A DNA stretch of 64,000 bases from Pelagibius litoralis. Lineage in GTDB: Bacteria; Pseudomonadota; Alphaproteobacteria; Kiloniellales; Kiloniellaceae. Of this stretch, positions 17,611 through 25,828 are shown piece after piece (within the stretch, counting starts at the first letter, position 1; each line of letters begins with the position of its first letter). A program made the position numbers and the translations under genes. Under the pieces are notes generated by a model. That model saw only the letters and a program-made list of their open reading frames with translations, was not told the origin of the DNA and did not search any database. The stretch is taken from contig NZ_JAAQPH010000004.1 of the NCBI RefSeq assembly GCF_011683915.1, positions 270,249-334,248 of the forward strand, in the 5' to 3' direction.

Positions 17611-18153
17611 ATGATGCGCAAACTTATTCTGGCATCGGCTTTGTCGGTGTTGGTTACCGGTGCGGCCCAGGCCGGCGAGCAGTATGTCGATGAGTCCGGT
17701 TTCGCGATCAGCGGCTATGACGCTGTGGCTTATTTCGACATTCAGCAAAATGCCGTGGGCACCAGGCAGCCGGAAGCAGTGCCCGGCAAGGCTTTGATCA
17801 CGGCGGAATACAACGGCGCCACCTGGGCGTTCTCCACCGAGGCCAACCGTGACAAGTTCGTTGCCGATCCGGCGAAGTATGCGCCGGCGTTCGATGGGCA
17901 TTGCGCCTACGGCCTGGCCCAGGGCGGCAAGGTCCCGGCGAACCCCAATCTCTGGCGCATCGTCGACGGCAAGCTCTATCTGAACATCACGCCGAACGTG
18001 GTCGGGTTCTGGGAAAGCGACATCCCCGGCAATCTCACCAAGGCCGACCAGAACTGGACAGGCAAGGAAGCCGCCCCCGCGTCGTCGCGCAGCTGGAAAG
18101 CGATCGACGACAACAAGGGTACCTACAGCGTTACTGCGCCCATCGAGGGATAA
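17611..18153 (+). CDS. Secreted YHS-domain protein
   Basis: The 180-residue protein has an N-terminal signal peptide (MMRKLILASALSVLVTGAAQ, cleavage probably after AQA) and a YHS domain with G-Y-D-A-V-A-Y-F, ANRDKFVADPAKYAPAFDGHCAYGLAQG. YHS domains occur in metal-handling proteins, including copper and heavy-metal ATPases, so a periplasmic metal role is plausible. It lies 81 bases before the bufferin precursor and in the same direction. Whether it shares the operon is not shown by the sequence. Confidence 0.82.
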   Translation: MMRKLILASALSVLVTGAAQAGEQYVDESGFAISGYDAVAYFDIQQNAVGTRQPEAVPGKALITAEYNGATWAFSTEANRDKFVADPAKYAPAFDGHCAYGLAQGGKVPANPNLWRIVDGKLYLNITPNVVGFWESDIPGNLTKADQNWTGKEAAPASSRSWKAIDDNKGTYSVTAPIEG

Positions 18154-18234
18154 CCCGACGTTTGACGTCTTCCTGTGCCCCGGTTCTTGCTAGGTTACCG
18201 GGCGACACGGGTGAAGCAGAGGAGATTTGAGAGA

Positions 18235-18567
18235 ATGGCTGAAAAGACCAAGGTTGTCTCGGCGGCGATGATTGCCGGGGCCGTGGCCCTCGCGGTATCG
18301 GCGACGGCGAACGTGGCCCCCGCCGGTGCCGCAGCAAAAGAAAAATGCTACGGCATTTCTCTGGCCGGGCAGAACGACTGTGCCGCCGGTCCCGGCACCA
18401 CCTGTGCCGGGACTTCGACAATCGACTACCAGGGCAATGCCTGGACGCTGGTTCCGGCCGGCGATTGCCTGAAGTACGGCGTCGAAGAGGCCAACGCGGA
18501 CTTCGAGCTGCCGGGCGACCGCACCGGGGCGCTGGAAGCCCTGGAACGCGACCTGCCGCAGGCCTAG
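18235..18567 (+). CDS. bufA: Bufferin precursor peptide (DUF2282, BufA1 type)
   Basis: The 110-residue product has a long signal-peptide-like start (to about residue 33, Ala-rich) and a short core with four Cys: [34 protein letters not shown] and then GDCLKYG. This is the DUF2282 pattern of bufferins, RiPP precursors described in Caulobacter whose Cys residues are modified to copper-binding heterocycles by an MNIO enzyme and which are secreted to bind copper. ATG 18235 has AGAGGAGA just upstream; the frame extends further up but without a ribosome site. MNIO, DUF2063 and DoxX genes follow, so the full cassette is present. Confidence 0.9.
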   Translation: MAEKTKVVSAAMIAGAVALAVSATANVAPAGAAAKEKCYGISLAGQNDCAAGPGTTCAGTSTIDYQGNAWTLVPAGDCLKYGVEEANADFELPGDRTGALEALERDLPQA

Positions 18568-18596
18568 GCTGAAGACCGCCTGAGGATGGATCTGAT

Positions 18597-18644
18597 GGGA
18601 ACACCGGCCCGATTGTGCGATTCCGCTATCGGGCCGGTGTTCCC
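18597..18644. terminator. Strong hairpin between the bufferin precursor and its modifying enzyme
   Basis: A perfect 17-bp stem (18597-18613 with 18628-18644) and 14-base loop stand between bufA and bufB. No run of T follows, so it is either a partial attenuator or a 3' stability/processing hairpin that lets the precursor be made in excess over the enzymes. Confidence 0.65.
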
Positions 18645-18679
18645 GCTCATCCCTGCCCGACCGCCCCGGCCAGACTAAA

Positions 18680-19579
18680 ATGACCAAACCCATGACCATA
18701 CCGAGCCGCGCCGGGCTGGGCCTGAAGGCTCAGCACTATGACGTCATCCTGGATACCAGGCCCGATGTCGGCTGGTTTGAGGTGCACGCCGAGAACTACA
18801 TGGGCGCGGGCGGTCCGCCGCACCACTATCTGACCCGGATCCGCCGGGACTATCCCCTTTCGCTGCACGGCGTCGGCCTTTCCATCGGCGGCGCGCAGCC
18901 GCTGGACGAGGCGCATCTGGCGCGCCTCAGGGATCTGGCCGAGCGTTATGAACCGGGCCTGGTAAGCGAACACCTCGCCTGGTCGACCCATGACGATATC
19001 TATCTGAACGATCTGCTGCCGCTGCCCTATACCGATGAGGCGGTGATGCGCGTCAGCGACCACCTGGACCGGATGCAACAGGTGCTGCGCCGCCAGGTCC
19101 TGCTGGAGAATCCCTCGACCTATGTGGCCTTTGAAAACAGCGCCCTGAGCGAGATCGATTTTCTCCAGGCCGTGGCGAAGCAGAGCGGCTGCGGGCTGCT
19201 GCTGGATGTGAACAACGTGCTGGTTTCAGCGACCAATCAGGGCTATTCGGCCGAAGCTTACATCGACGCTTTTCCCCTGGACCTGGTGGGTGAAATTCAT
19301 CTCGGCGGCCATGCAACCGAACGCGAGGCGACCGGCGGGACCCTGCTTATCGATGCCCATGACCGGGCGGTGGACGACCAGGTCTGGGCGCTCTACGCCA
19401 GGACGCTTGCGCGCGGTGGGGCAAAACCCAGCCTCATCGAATGGGACAACGACCTGCCGGCCTGGGAGACGCTCTACGCCGAAACCCTTACGGCCGAGCG
19501 CTTCATCGCGGCCCAGGTATTCTGCGGCCCCAAAGACCCGGCCCCACTTCCCCGGACTCAGCATGCCGTCGCTCGCTGA
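18680..19579 (+). CDS. bufB: MNIO-family (DUF692) multinuclear iron oxidase, bufferin maturation
   Basis: The 299-residue TIM-barrel protein carries the expected iron-ligand motifs in order: SLHGVG (His 63), SEHLAW, a Glu-Asn pair in LLENPSTY, LLDVNNV, EIHLGGH, DAHDRAV and IEWDND. MNIO enzymes use two or three iron ions and oxygen to convert Cys residues of their precursor. Its neighbour bufA is the evident substrate and the DUF2063 protein its partner. The start ATG 18680 has a weak ribosome site; ATG 18692 is an alternative. It overlaps bufC by 17 bases. Confidence 0.93.
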   Translation: MTKPMTIPSRAGLGLKAQHYDVILDTRPDVGWFEVHAENYMGAGGPPHHYLTRIRRDYPLSLHGVGLSIGGAQPLDEAHLARLRDLAERYEPGLVSEHLAWSTHDDIYLNDLLPLPYTDEAVMRVSDHLDRMQQVLRRQVLLENPSTYVAFENSALSEIDFLQAVAKQSGCGLLLDVNNVLVSATNQGYSAEAYIDAFPLDLVGEIHLGGHATEREATGGTLLIDAHDRAVDDQVWALYARTLARGGAKPSLIEWDNDLPAWETLYAETLTAERFIAAQVFCGPKDPAPLPRTQHAVAR

Positions 19580-20351
19580 TCTGCAGGGCGGTTTCGCCGC
19601 GGCGCTGCGTGACGCCGGCCTGCCGCCCCCCGCGACCATCGCGGGGCAGGCGCGGCAGCCGCAGAGCCGCCGCTTCGACGTCTACCGCAACAACCGGATG
19701 GCCAGCCTGATCGAGGCGCTGGAATCCGCTTTCCCGGCGCTGCGCCAACTTGTCGGCGATGCCTTCTTCAAGGCGGCGGCCAAGGCCTATATCGATCTGG
19801 ATCCGCCGCAATCGCCCGTCTTGCTGCTCTACGGCCAGGGTTTCGGCAAATTCCTGGACGGCTTTCCTCCGGCATCTCAGGTGCCCTATCTGGGCGATGT
19901 CGCGCGGCTGGAATGGGCCCGGCTTAATGCCTTTCACGCCGCCGATGCGGCGTCCCTGGCCATCGACCGGCTGGCGGCATTGCCGCCGGCAGACCTGGCG
20001 GGCTTGCGCTTTGAGCTGCACCCCTCTCTGCAGTTGCTGCACTCACGCTGGCCGGTGGTTTCGCTCTGGGCCAGCAGCAGCGGCACCGATCCCGATGCCG
20101 CGGTCGAGATGAGCCAGGGCCAGGATGCCATGGTGATCCGCCCGGCACTGAACGCGGACACGCGCATCCTGCCGGCCGGCGGCTATGACTTCATCGGGCG
20201 GCTTCTGGCCGGGGCGCCCCTGGCCGAGGCCGCCGAGCTGGCGGCACTCCGCGACCCGGCTTTCGATCTTGCAGTGCATCTGCAGGGGCTTTTCGAAGTC
20301 GGTGCGGTGACTGCTGTTTTGCCGGCAGGCCCTGAACCCAAGCAAGAATAG
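19563..20351 (+). CDS. bufC: DUF2063 domain protein, bufferin MNIO partner
   Basis: The 262-residue protein begins LADLQGGFAAALRDA and contains F-D-V-Y-R-N-N-R-M-A-S-L-I-E-A-L-E-S-A-F-P, the hallmark of DUF2063, which partners MNIO enzymes and recognises the precursor. ATG 19563 lies inside the end of bufB, so translation is coupled. The frame is open further upstream inside bufB, but that part is only the shadow of bufB. Older database labels call the domain DNA-binding; the operon context argues for the RiPP role. Confidence 0.9.
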   Translation: MPSLADLQGGFAAALRDAGLPPPATIAGQARQPQSRRFDVYRNNRMASLIEALESAFPALRQLVGDAFFKAAAKAYIDLDPPQSPVLLLYGQGFGKFLDGFPPASQVPYLGDVARLEWARLNAFHAADAASLAIDRLAALPPADLAGLRFELHPSLQLLHSRWPVVSLWASSSGTDPDAAVEMSQGQDAMVIRPALNADTRILPAGGYDFIGRLLAGAPLAEAAELAALRDPAFDLAVHLQGLFEVGAVTAVLPAGPEPKQE

Positions 20352-20361
20352 GCTGAAGACG

Positions 20362-20946
20362 ATGACCCAATTGACTGCTCTCTATGACCGGATCTTTGGC
20401 CTGATCGAGGCGAAACTGGACGGCTGGTTTCTCGGGTTCCTCGCCCGTCTGGTCTTTGCTGCGGTGCTGGCGGTCTACTACCTGCATTCCGCCAGCCTGA
20501 AGGTGGGCGACGGCGTGACCGGATTTTTCAGCGTCGGCGACAATGCCTATTTTCAGATTCTGCCCTCGGTCGTCGAAGCCTATGGCTACGACGCCTCGCA
20601 GGTGCCGTTCTTCCCCTATGACCTCATCGTCTTCGCTGGCACCTATGCCGAGTTCGTTCTGCCGCTGCTCATCGTGTTCGGGCTTTTCACGCGTCTCGCC
20701 TCATTGGGTATGATCGGTTTCATCGTGGTGCAGAGCTACGTCGACATCGCTTTTCACGGCGTCGACGCGGCGACCGTCGGATCCTGGTTCGACCGCTTGC
20801 CGAGCGCCGCCATTCTCGACCAGCGCGCGCTCTGGGTTTTCCTGTTGATTGCCCTGGTGGTGAAGGGGGCCGGCGCGCTTTCGCTGGACCATGTCCTGGG
20901 CAGGGTGGTGCGGGTGAAACAGCCGCCCCGGCCCGTCACGGCGTAG
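20362..20946 (+). CDS. DoxX-family membrane protein of the bufferin operon
   Basis: The 194-residue protein has four hydrophobic helices: around FLARLVFAAVLAVYYLHSA, FAGTYAEFVLPLLIVFGLFTRLASLGM, IGFIVVQSYVDIAF and ALWVFLLIALVVKGAGALSLDHVLG, the DoxX layout. DoxX genes regularly end bufferin cassettes; their contribution is not established. It starts 10 bases after bufC and ends 21 bases before a convergent SDR gene. Confidence 0.9.
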   Translation: MTQLTALYDRIFGLIEAKLDGWFLGFLARLVFAAVLAVYYLHSASLKVGDGVTGFFSVGDNAYFQILPSVVEAYGYDASQVPFFPYDLIVFAGTYAEFVLPLLIVFGLFTRLASLGMIGFIVVQSYVDIAFHGVDAATVGSWFDRLPSAAILDQRALWVFLLIALVVKGAGALSLDHVLGRVVRVKQPPRPVTA

Positions 20947-20967
20947 GCGGCCGCGACCCCTTTACAG

Positions 20968-21732
20968 TCAGCTCACCAGGCCGACCCGGCGTCGGCCTTC
21001 TTCGGTTTTCAGCGAGAAGTCGGTGCCGGCGAATTCCGCGGCCTCAGCCGTGCACAGCCAGGCAATCGCGCGGGCAGGCCAGTCCGCCGGGATATGGACA
21101 GAGGGGTCCAGCTGGCTGACCGGGTTGATGCCGGAAGCCTTGATCGAAACCTGCATGTCGGTGGCGACGGTACCGGGGCTCAGACCCACCACCCGGATGC
21201 CTTTTTCGCGGTATTCCTTGTCGGCGCAGCGGGTCAGCGACAGCACGGCGGCCTTCGTCGAGCAGTAGTGGCTCCAGCCCTCGAGGGCCCCGGTAGCGGC
21301 GCCTGAGCTGATGTTGACGATCACGCCGCTGCCCTGCGCTTCCATGACCGGGAGCGCGGCGCGCAGACCGTGGTAGACGCCCTTGAGATTGATGTCGACG
21401 GCAAGGTCCCAGGCTGCCGGGTCGGACTCGCCCAGGCGCGCAATCGGGTCGATCACCCCTGCGTTGTTCACCAGGATGTCCAGGCTGCCATAGGTGCTTC
21501 GGCAATGCTCGACAGCGGCGGTGACATCGTCATAGCGGCTGACGTCGCAGGCAACGGCGCTCGCCTTGTCGCCTGCCTCGGTGATCTTCGTGGCCAGCGC
21601 CTCGATCTCATCCAGGCTGCGCGCGGCAAGGACAACTGAGACGCCCAACCGCGCCAGTTCCTCGGCCGCGGCGGCGCCGATCCCCCGGCTGGCGCCTGTG
21701 ATAACAGCGGTCTTGCCCTGCAGTTCCTGCAT
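20968..21732 (-). CDS. Short-chain dehydrogenase/reductase
   Basis: The 254-residue classical SDR has TGASRGIG at 12-19, NNAG, the Ser in VNISSGAATGAL and the Y-C-S-T-K catalytic motif. A PG motif follows (LSPGTVATDM). It should use NAD(P) to oxidise or reduce an alcohol/ketone; the substrate cannot be predicted. It runs opposite to the bufferin operon and stands alone. Confidence 0.88.
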   Translation of the reverse strand: MQELQGKTAVITGASRGIGAAAAEELARLGVSVVLAARSLDEIEALATKITEAGDKASAVACDVSRYDDVTAAVEHCRSTYGSLDILVNNAGVIDPIARLGESDPAAWDLAVDINLKGVYHGLRAALPVMEAQGSGVIVNISSGAATGALEGWSHYCSTKAAVLSLTRCADKEYREKGIRVVGLSPGTVATDMQVSIKASGINPVSQLDPSVHIPADWPARAIAWLCTAEAAEFAGTDFSLKTEEGRRRVGLVS

Positions 21733-21872
21733 TCTGTGTTCTCCCTGATATTGGAATTGTGGATGTCCCTGACCGGAAGGCTTCGCGGCAGCCTTGCCTG
21801 TTGGCAGCGGGACCGGCCCCGCGCGTAGGGTTTGGTTTGGGCGGTGCTACCCGCCCGATCGGACTTTGTTGT

Positions 21873-24209
21873 TTAGCCACACTTGGAGTAACCGCAGGCG
21901 GTGCAGAGGTCGCAGCCCTCCTGGCGGATCAGGCTGGCGCCGCCGCACTTAGGGCATTGGGCAAAGCGCCGGTCGCCGGCGGGATTGCCCAGGTTCACCA
22001 CCGCCTTTTGTTCGCCGTCCTGCGGCGCATCTTTGGCCTGCAGGAAACCGATCTCCATCATGTGCTGCTCGATCACCCCGCCGATGGCGGCCAGCAGGGA
22101 GGGAACGTAACGCCCCTCCATCCAGGCGCCGCCGCGCGGATCGAAAACCGCCTTCAGCTCCTCTACGACAAAGGAGACATCGCCGCCGCGGCGGAACACG
22201 GCGGAGATCATGCGGGTCAGTGCCAGGGTCCAGGCATAGTGTTCCATGTTCTTCGAGTTGATGAAGATCTCGAAGGGGCGCCGGCGTTGCTCCTGGCCGC
22301 CGCCCTGCTTGCCGGCGCTTTCCTGAACGATGTCGTTCAGGGTGATGTAGATCGCATGGTCGCTGTCGGGCCAGCGCAGCTTGTAGGTACTGCCGGGCAG
22401 GGCCTCCGGCCGCGCCAGCGGGTCGGTCATGTAGACCACCTCGCCCTCTGAGGTGAGGCCGCTGGAGGCCTGCCCGTGTGCCGGCGCTGTTTGTCCGCCG
22501 TCTTTCGGCTCGACCGAGAGCACGGCCCCGGTGATCTCGTTGGGCCGATAGGTTGTGCAGCCCTTGCAGCCCAGGTCATAGGCCTGGGCGTAGACATCCT
22601 TGAAGGCCTCGAAAGAGATCTCGGCCGGCAGGTTGATGGTCTTGGAGACCGAACTGTCGATATAGCGCTGCACGGCGGCCTGCATCACCACATGGGCGGC
22701 GGGTTCCAGCGTCTGGGCATCGACAAAGGCGGGGGTCAGCGGCGCTTCCGGCCCTTTCAGGCGGCGGTAGAGGCGATAGGCGTAGTCGCTGACGTCCTCT
22801 TCGCGGCGGCTGCCGTCGGGCTGCAGAATCCGCCTGGTGTAGGCGAAGCTGAAAACCGGCTCCAGGCCGGAGGAGATGTTGTCCGCCAGCAGCGAAATGG
22901 TGCCGGTGGGTGCGATGGAGGTGACCAGGGCATTGCGGATGCCGTGGCGGGCGATGCCGTCGCGCAGTTCCTCGTCCAATTCGCGGATCGACTCGCCGGC
23001 CAGATAGGCTTCGCGGTCGAACAGCGGAAAGGGCCCTTTTTCCTTGGCGAGATCGATCGAGGCCTGGTAGGCGGCGTGCCGGAAGGCGGCCATCCAGCGT
23101 TCCGTCATCGCCACCGCCTCGGCGGAGCCATAGCGCAGCCCGCAGCAGATCAGCGCATCGGCCAGACCGGTAACGCCCAGGCCGATGCGGCGTTTCGCCT
23201 GGGCCTCCTGGCGTTGCGCCTCCAGCGGGAAGCGCGAAACGTCGATGGCGTTGTCGAGCATGCGCACGGCGGTCGGCACCAGGGCTCCCAGGGCTATGAC
23301 ATCTAGCGCCGCCTCCGCCTCGAAGGGCCTGGTCACCAGGGCGGTCAGATTGATCGAGCCCAGCAGGCAGGCGCCATAAGGCGGCAGCGGCTGCTCGCCG
23401 CAGGGATTGGTCGCCCGGATGGTTTCGCAGTAGTGCAGATTGTTGCGCCGGTTGATGCGGTCGATGAAAATCACCCCCGGCTCGGCGGCGGCATAGGTCG
23501 CCCGCATGATGCGGTCCCAGAGGACGCGGGCCTGGATGACACGGTAGACGGTCCCCTCAAAGGCCAGTTGCCAGGGCTGGTCCTCGCGCACCGCCTGCAT
23601 GAAGGCGTCGCTGATCAGGACCGAGAGATTGAACATGGAAAGCCGGCCCGGCGTCTGCTTGGCTTCGATGAAGGCTTCGATGTCCGGATGGTCGCAGGCC
23701 AGGGTGGCCATCATCGCGCCGCGGCGTGACCCGGCACTCATGATGGTCCGGCACATGGCGTCCCAGACGTCCATGAAGGAGAGCGGGCCCGAGGCGTCCG
23801 CGCCGATCCCGTGAACCGGTGCGCCGCGTGGCCTGAGGGTGGAGAAGTCGTAGCCGATGCCGCCGCCCTGCTGCATGGTCAGCGCGGCTTCCTTCAGATG
23901 CTCGAAGATGCCGGCCATATCGTCGGGGATGGCCCCCATGACGAAGCAGTTGAACAGGGTGACGTTGCGGTCGCTGCCGGCCCCGGCCTGGATGCGCCCG
24001 GCCGGCAAAAAGCGAAAATCGCGCAGCGCGTCATAAAATTCGGATTTGACGGTGCCCTGGGTTGAATATTGTCCTTCAGCGGCCGCCAAAGCTCCGGCAA
24101 TCCGCCGCCAGGTGTCGGCGACGGTTTTGTCCACAGGCTCGCCCGAGGCCGCCTTGAGGCGGTACTTCATGTCCCAGATTTCTTGTGACAGGGCCGAGAA
24201 TTCAGACAT
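21873..24209 (-). CDS. nrdJ: Adenosylcobalamin-dependent (class II) ribonucleoside-diphosphate reductase
   Basis: The protein is about 778 residues from ATG 24209 (MSEFSALSQEIWDMKYRLK). It has the class II landmarks: ALTMQQGGGIGYDFSTLRP, FNLSVLISDAF, the NPCGEQPLPPYGACLLGSINLT active-site block, GVTGLADALI, PTGTISLLADNISSGLEPVF and a TSCPD-like end with a Cys-rich zinc ribbon (CPKCGG, CDLCTACGYSKCG). It makes deoxynucleotides with a coenzyme-B12-derived thiyl radical and works with or without oxygen. The frame is open to 24416, but the conserved part and a GAAAGG site support 24209. No cobalamin riboswitch was recognised upstream. Confidence 0.95.
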   Translation of the reverse strand: MSEFSALSQEIWDMKYRLKAASGEPVDKTVADTWRRIAGALAAAEGQYSTQGTVKSEFYDALRDFRFLPAGRIQAGAGSDRNVTLFNCFVMGAIPDDMAGIFEHLKEAALTMQQGGGIGYDFSTLRPRGAPVHGIGADASGPLSFMDVWDAMCRTIMSAGSRRGAMMATLACDHPDIEAFIEAKQTPGRLSMFNLSVLISDAFMQAVREDQPWQLAFEGTVYRVIQARVLWDRIMRATYAAAEPGVIFIDRINRRNNLHYCETIRATNPCGEQPLPPYGACLLGSINLTALVTRPFEAEAALDVIALGALVPTAVRMLDNAIDVSRFPLEAQRQEAQAKRRIGLGVTGLADALICCGLRYGSAEAVAMTERWMAAFRHAAYQASIDLAKEKGPFPLFDREAYLAGESIRELDEELRDGIARHGIRNALVTSIAPTGTISLLADNISSGLEPVFSFAYTRRILQPDGSRREEDVSDYAYRLYRRLKGPEAPLTPAFVDAQTLEPAAHVVMQAAVQRYIDSSVSKTINLPAEISFEAFKDVYAQAYDLGCKGCTTYRPNEITGAVLSVEPKDGGQTAPAHGQASSGLTSEGEVVYMTDPLARPEALPGSTYKLRWPDSDHAIYITLNDIVQESAGKQGGGQEQRRRPFEIFINSKNMEHYAWTLALTRMISAVFRRGGDVSFVVEELKAVFDPRGGAWMEGRYVPSLLAAIGGVIEQHMMEIGFLQAKDAPQDGEQKAVVNLGNPAGDRRFAQCPKCGGASLIRQEGCDLCTACGYSKCG

Positions 24210-24275
24210 GGCCAAGCCTTTCAACGATCCTAAGATCCCGGATTTGAGCCATCTTGCGGCAGAAATGCTGTGTCG

Positions 24276-24304
24276 ACGATAGGTCTGGCTCCTTGCCCGG
24301 TCAA
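24276..24304 (-). promoter_or_regulatory. Predicted promoter of nrdJ
   Basis: On the minus strand TTGACC (24299-24304), a 17-base spacer and TATCGT (24276-24281) form a sigma70-like promoter, giving a leader of about 60 bases before ATG 24209. Confidence 0.5.
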
Positions 24305-24419
24305 GCCGTGTTCGGTTTTTGTTTCTTTCGCCGATTCGCGGCCCGGCGATATCTTGGCAAGCGGAGATTTTCCCCCGTTTGTTGCCGGGACGAGAGCTGT
24401 CCACAGCTTTGCGCACAAG

Positions 24420-25181
24420 CTAATCGATCTGCTGAGTCGATTCCCCCGCTTGAGGCATAAGCATTTTCTGATGATTGGGCGATGCCAGGGCGCGGCTGCG
24501 CTCTTCGATTGCGGTTTCCAGGCGCCGCAGGAACTCTTTTCGATGCAGCCCCGGCTCGATCTGGGGAAGGAACTCCAGGACGATGGTTCCGGCCTTTTTT
24601 GCAAAGCGGTGGCGGCCCCAGAAAAGGCCGGAATTCAGGGCCACCGGCACGACGCCGATGCCGAGTTGGCTGTAAAGCGCGGCAACGCCCGGATGGTAGG
24701 GGCGCTTTTGGCCGGGGGCGACCCGCGTGCCCTCAGGGAAAATCACGATGGGCCGGCCTTGGGAGACGGCGTGTTTGGCCTTGGCGACCATCTTGCGCAG
24801 GGCCCGGCTGCCGCCCTTGCGGTCCACCGGCACCAGGCCGGCGCGCAGCAGGTAGAGCCCGAAAACCGGTATCCAGGTCAATTCCTGCTTCAGGACGAAG
24901 CTGTGGTCCCACAGCAGCAGGGAGAAGATGAGCGTATCCCAGGCGGACTGATGCTTGGCCGCGATCAGGACCGGTCCATCCGGCAGGTTCTCAAGGCCGC
25001 GCACCTCGTAGCGCAGGCCGCAGAGGATGCGCAGGGCCGCCATGATGCCGCCGACCCAAAAGCGGCCGAGATGATACAGCCAGCTGCGCGGCCCCAGCAT
25101 CAATGGCAGGCCGACGACCAGGATCAGGCTGGTCCAGACGTAGAAGAAGAGATTGAACAGCAGGGACCGGAGCAGGGTCAT
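24420..25181 (-). CDS. plsC: 1-acyl-sn-glycerol-3-phosphate acyltransferase (PlsC family)
   Basis: The 253-residue protein has one N-terminal hydrophobic region, the acyltransferase motif K-H-Q-S-A-W-D-T (an H-x4-D box, about residues 80-85), the VPVDRKGG segment and FPEGTRV, standard for lysophosphatidate acyltransferases. It makes phosphatidate from lysophosphatidate in membrane lipid synthesis. The first base of the gene overlaps the YdcF stop (ATGA), and the set ftsE-ftsX-ydcF-plsC forms one leftward operon. Confidence 0.92.
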   Translation of the reverse strand: MTLLRSLLFNLFFYVWTSLILVVGLPLMLGPRSWLYHLGRFWVGGIMAALRILCGLRYEVRGLENLPDGPVLIAAKHQSAWDTLIFSLLLWDHSFVLKQELTWIPVFGLYLLRAGLVPVDRKGGSRALRKMVAKAKHAVSQGRPIVIFPEGTRVAPGQKRPYHPGVAALYSQLGIGVVPVALNSGLFWGRHRFAKKAGTIVLEFLPQIEPGLHRKEFLRRLETAIEERSRALASPNHQKMLMPQAGESTQQID

Positions 25182-25828
25182 GGCACCGCTGCCACCAGGC
25201 TTTCAAACCAGTTCCGGACCACGGCGACCAGATACTTGCTGTATTCCGACACCAGCAGCGAGCTGCTGCCGGGCCAGAGCCACCAGTCGTCGCGCTTGAA
25301 GGGTTCGGGAAACACCGGGTGCGGGACGACCTCGATACCGGGCATGCGGCGGCGAAATTCCAGCAAAGAGCGCGGCATGTGATAGGTCGCCGTCACCAGC
25401 CTGAGAGAGGCCGCACCCTCGGCAGCAATCCAATCCGCCGTCTCGATCGCGTTGCCCCGGGTGTTGTCGGCCTCGTAGCCCAGAAAGACGCAGCAGGACA
25501 GGTCTTCGGGCGACTGTTCGAAAACTTCCAGCAACTGGCGCACGTCGATGCCGCGATAGACGCCGGATACGAAGAGCTTGTCCGCCTTTTGGGCGGTCAG
25601 CAGGGCCAGGGCCGTGTTCAGGCGGTCGCTGCCGCCGGTCAGGACCACGATGGCGTCGGTCTGGCTTTCAAGATCCTGCACCTCCGTGGGCAGTTGGCTG
25701 GCAAACCAGAACAGGCCGCCGCCCCAGGCCAGGCCGAGGATCGCCGCCACCGCCAGCAACCTGCGCAACCAGCGAAGCTTGCCGGCGACCGACCTCAGGC
25801 GATCCTTTCCAGAGGGGCGCTGGCGCAT
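25178..25828 (-). CDS. YdcF/SanA-like DUF218 membrane protein
   Basis: The protein is about 216 residues from ATG 25828, which overlaps the ftsX stop. A basic start (RQRPSGKDRLR) and one N-terminal helix are followed by the DUF218 core: DAIVVLTGGSDRLNTAL, LFVSGVYRG, LGYEADNTRGNA and LVTATYHMPRS. DUF218 proteins are linked to envelope biogenesis, but the reaction is unclear. The frame is open to 25924 inside ftsX; that extension is a shadow. Confidence 0.85.
   Translation of the reverse strand: MRQRPSGKDRLRSVAGKLRWLRRLLAVAAILGLAWGGGLFWFASQLPTEVQDLESQTDAIVVLTGGSDRLNTALALLTAQKADKLFVSGVYRGIDVRQLLEVFEQSPEDLSCCVFLGYEADNTRGNAIETADWIAAEGAASLRLVTATYHMPRSLLEFRRRMPGIEVVPHPVFPEPFKRDDWWLWPGSSSLLVSEYSKYLVAVVRNWFESLVAAVP

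Noticed and set aside
24210..24419. Possible cobalamin riboswitch or NrdR box upstream of nrdJ
   Set aside because: The B12-box and the NrdR consensus were not found; only a sigma70-type promoter is supported.
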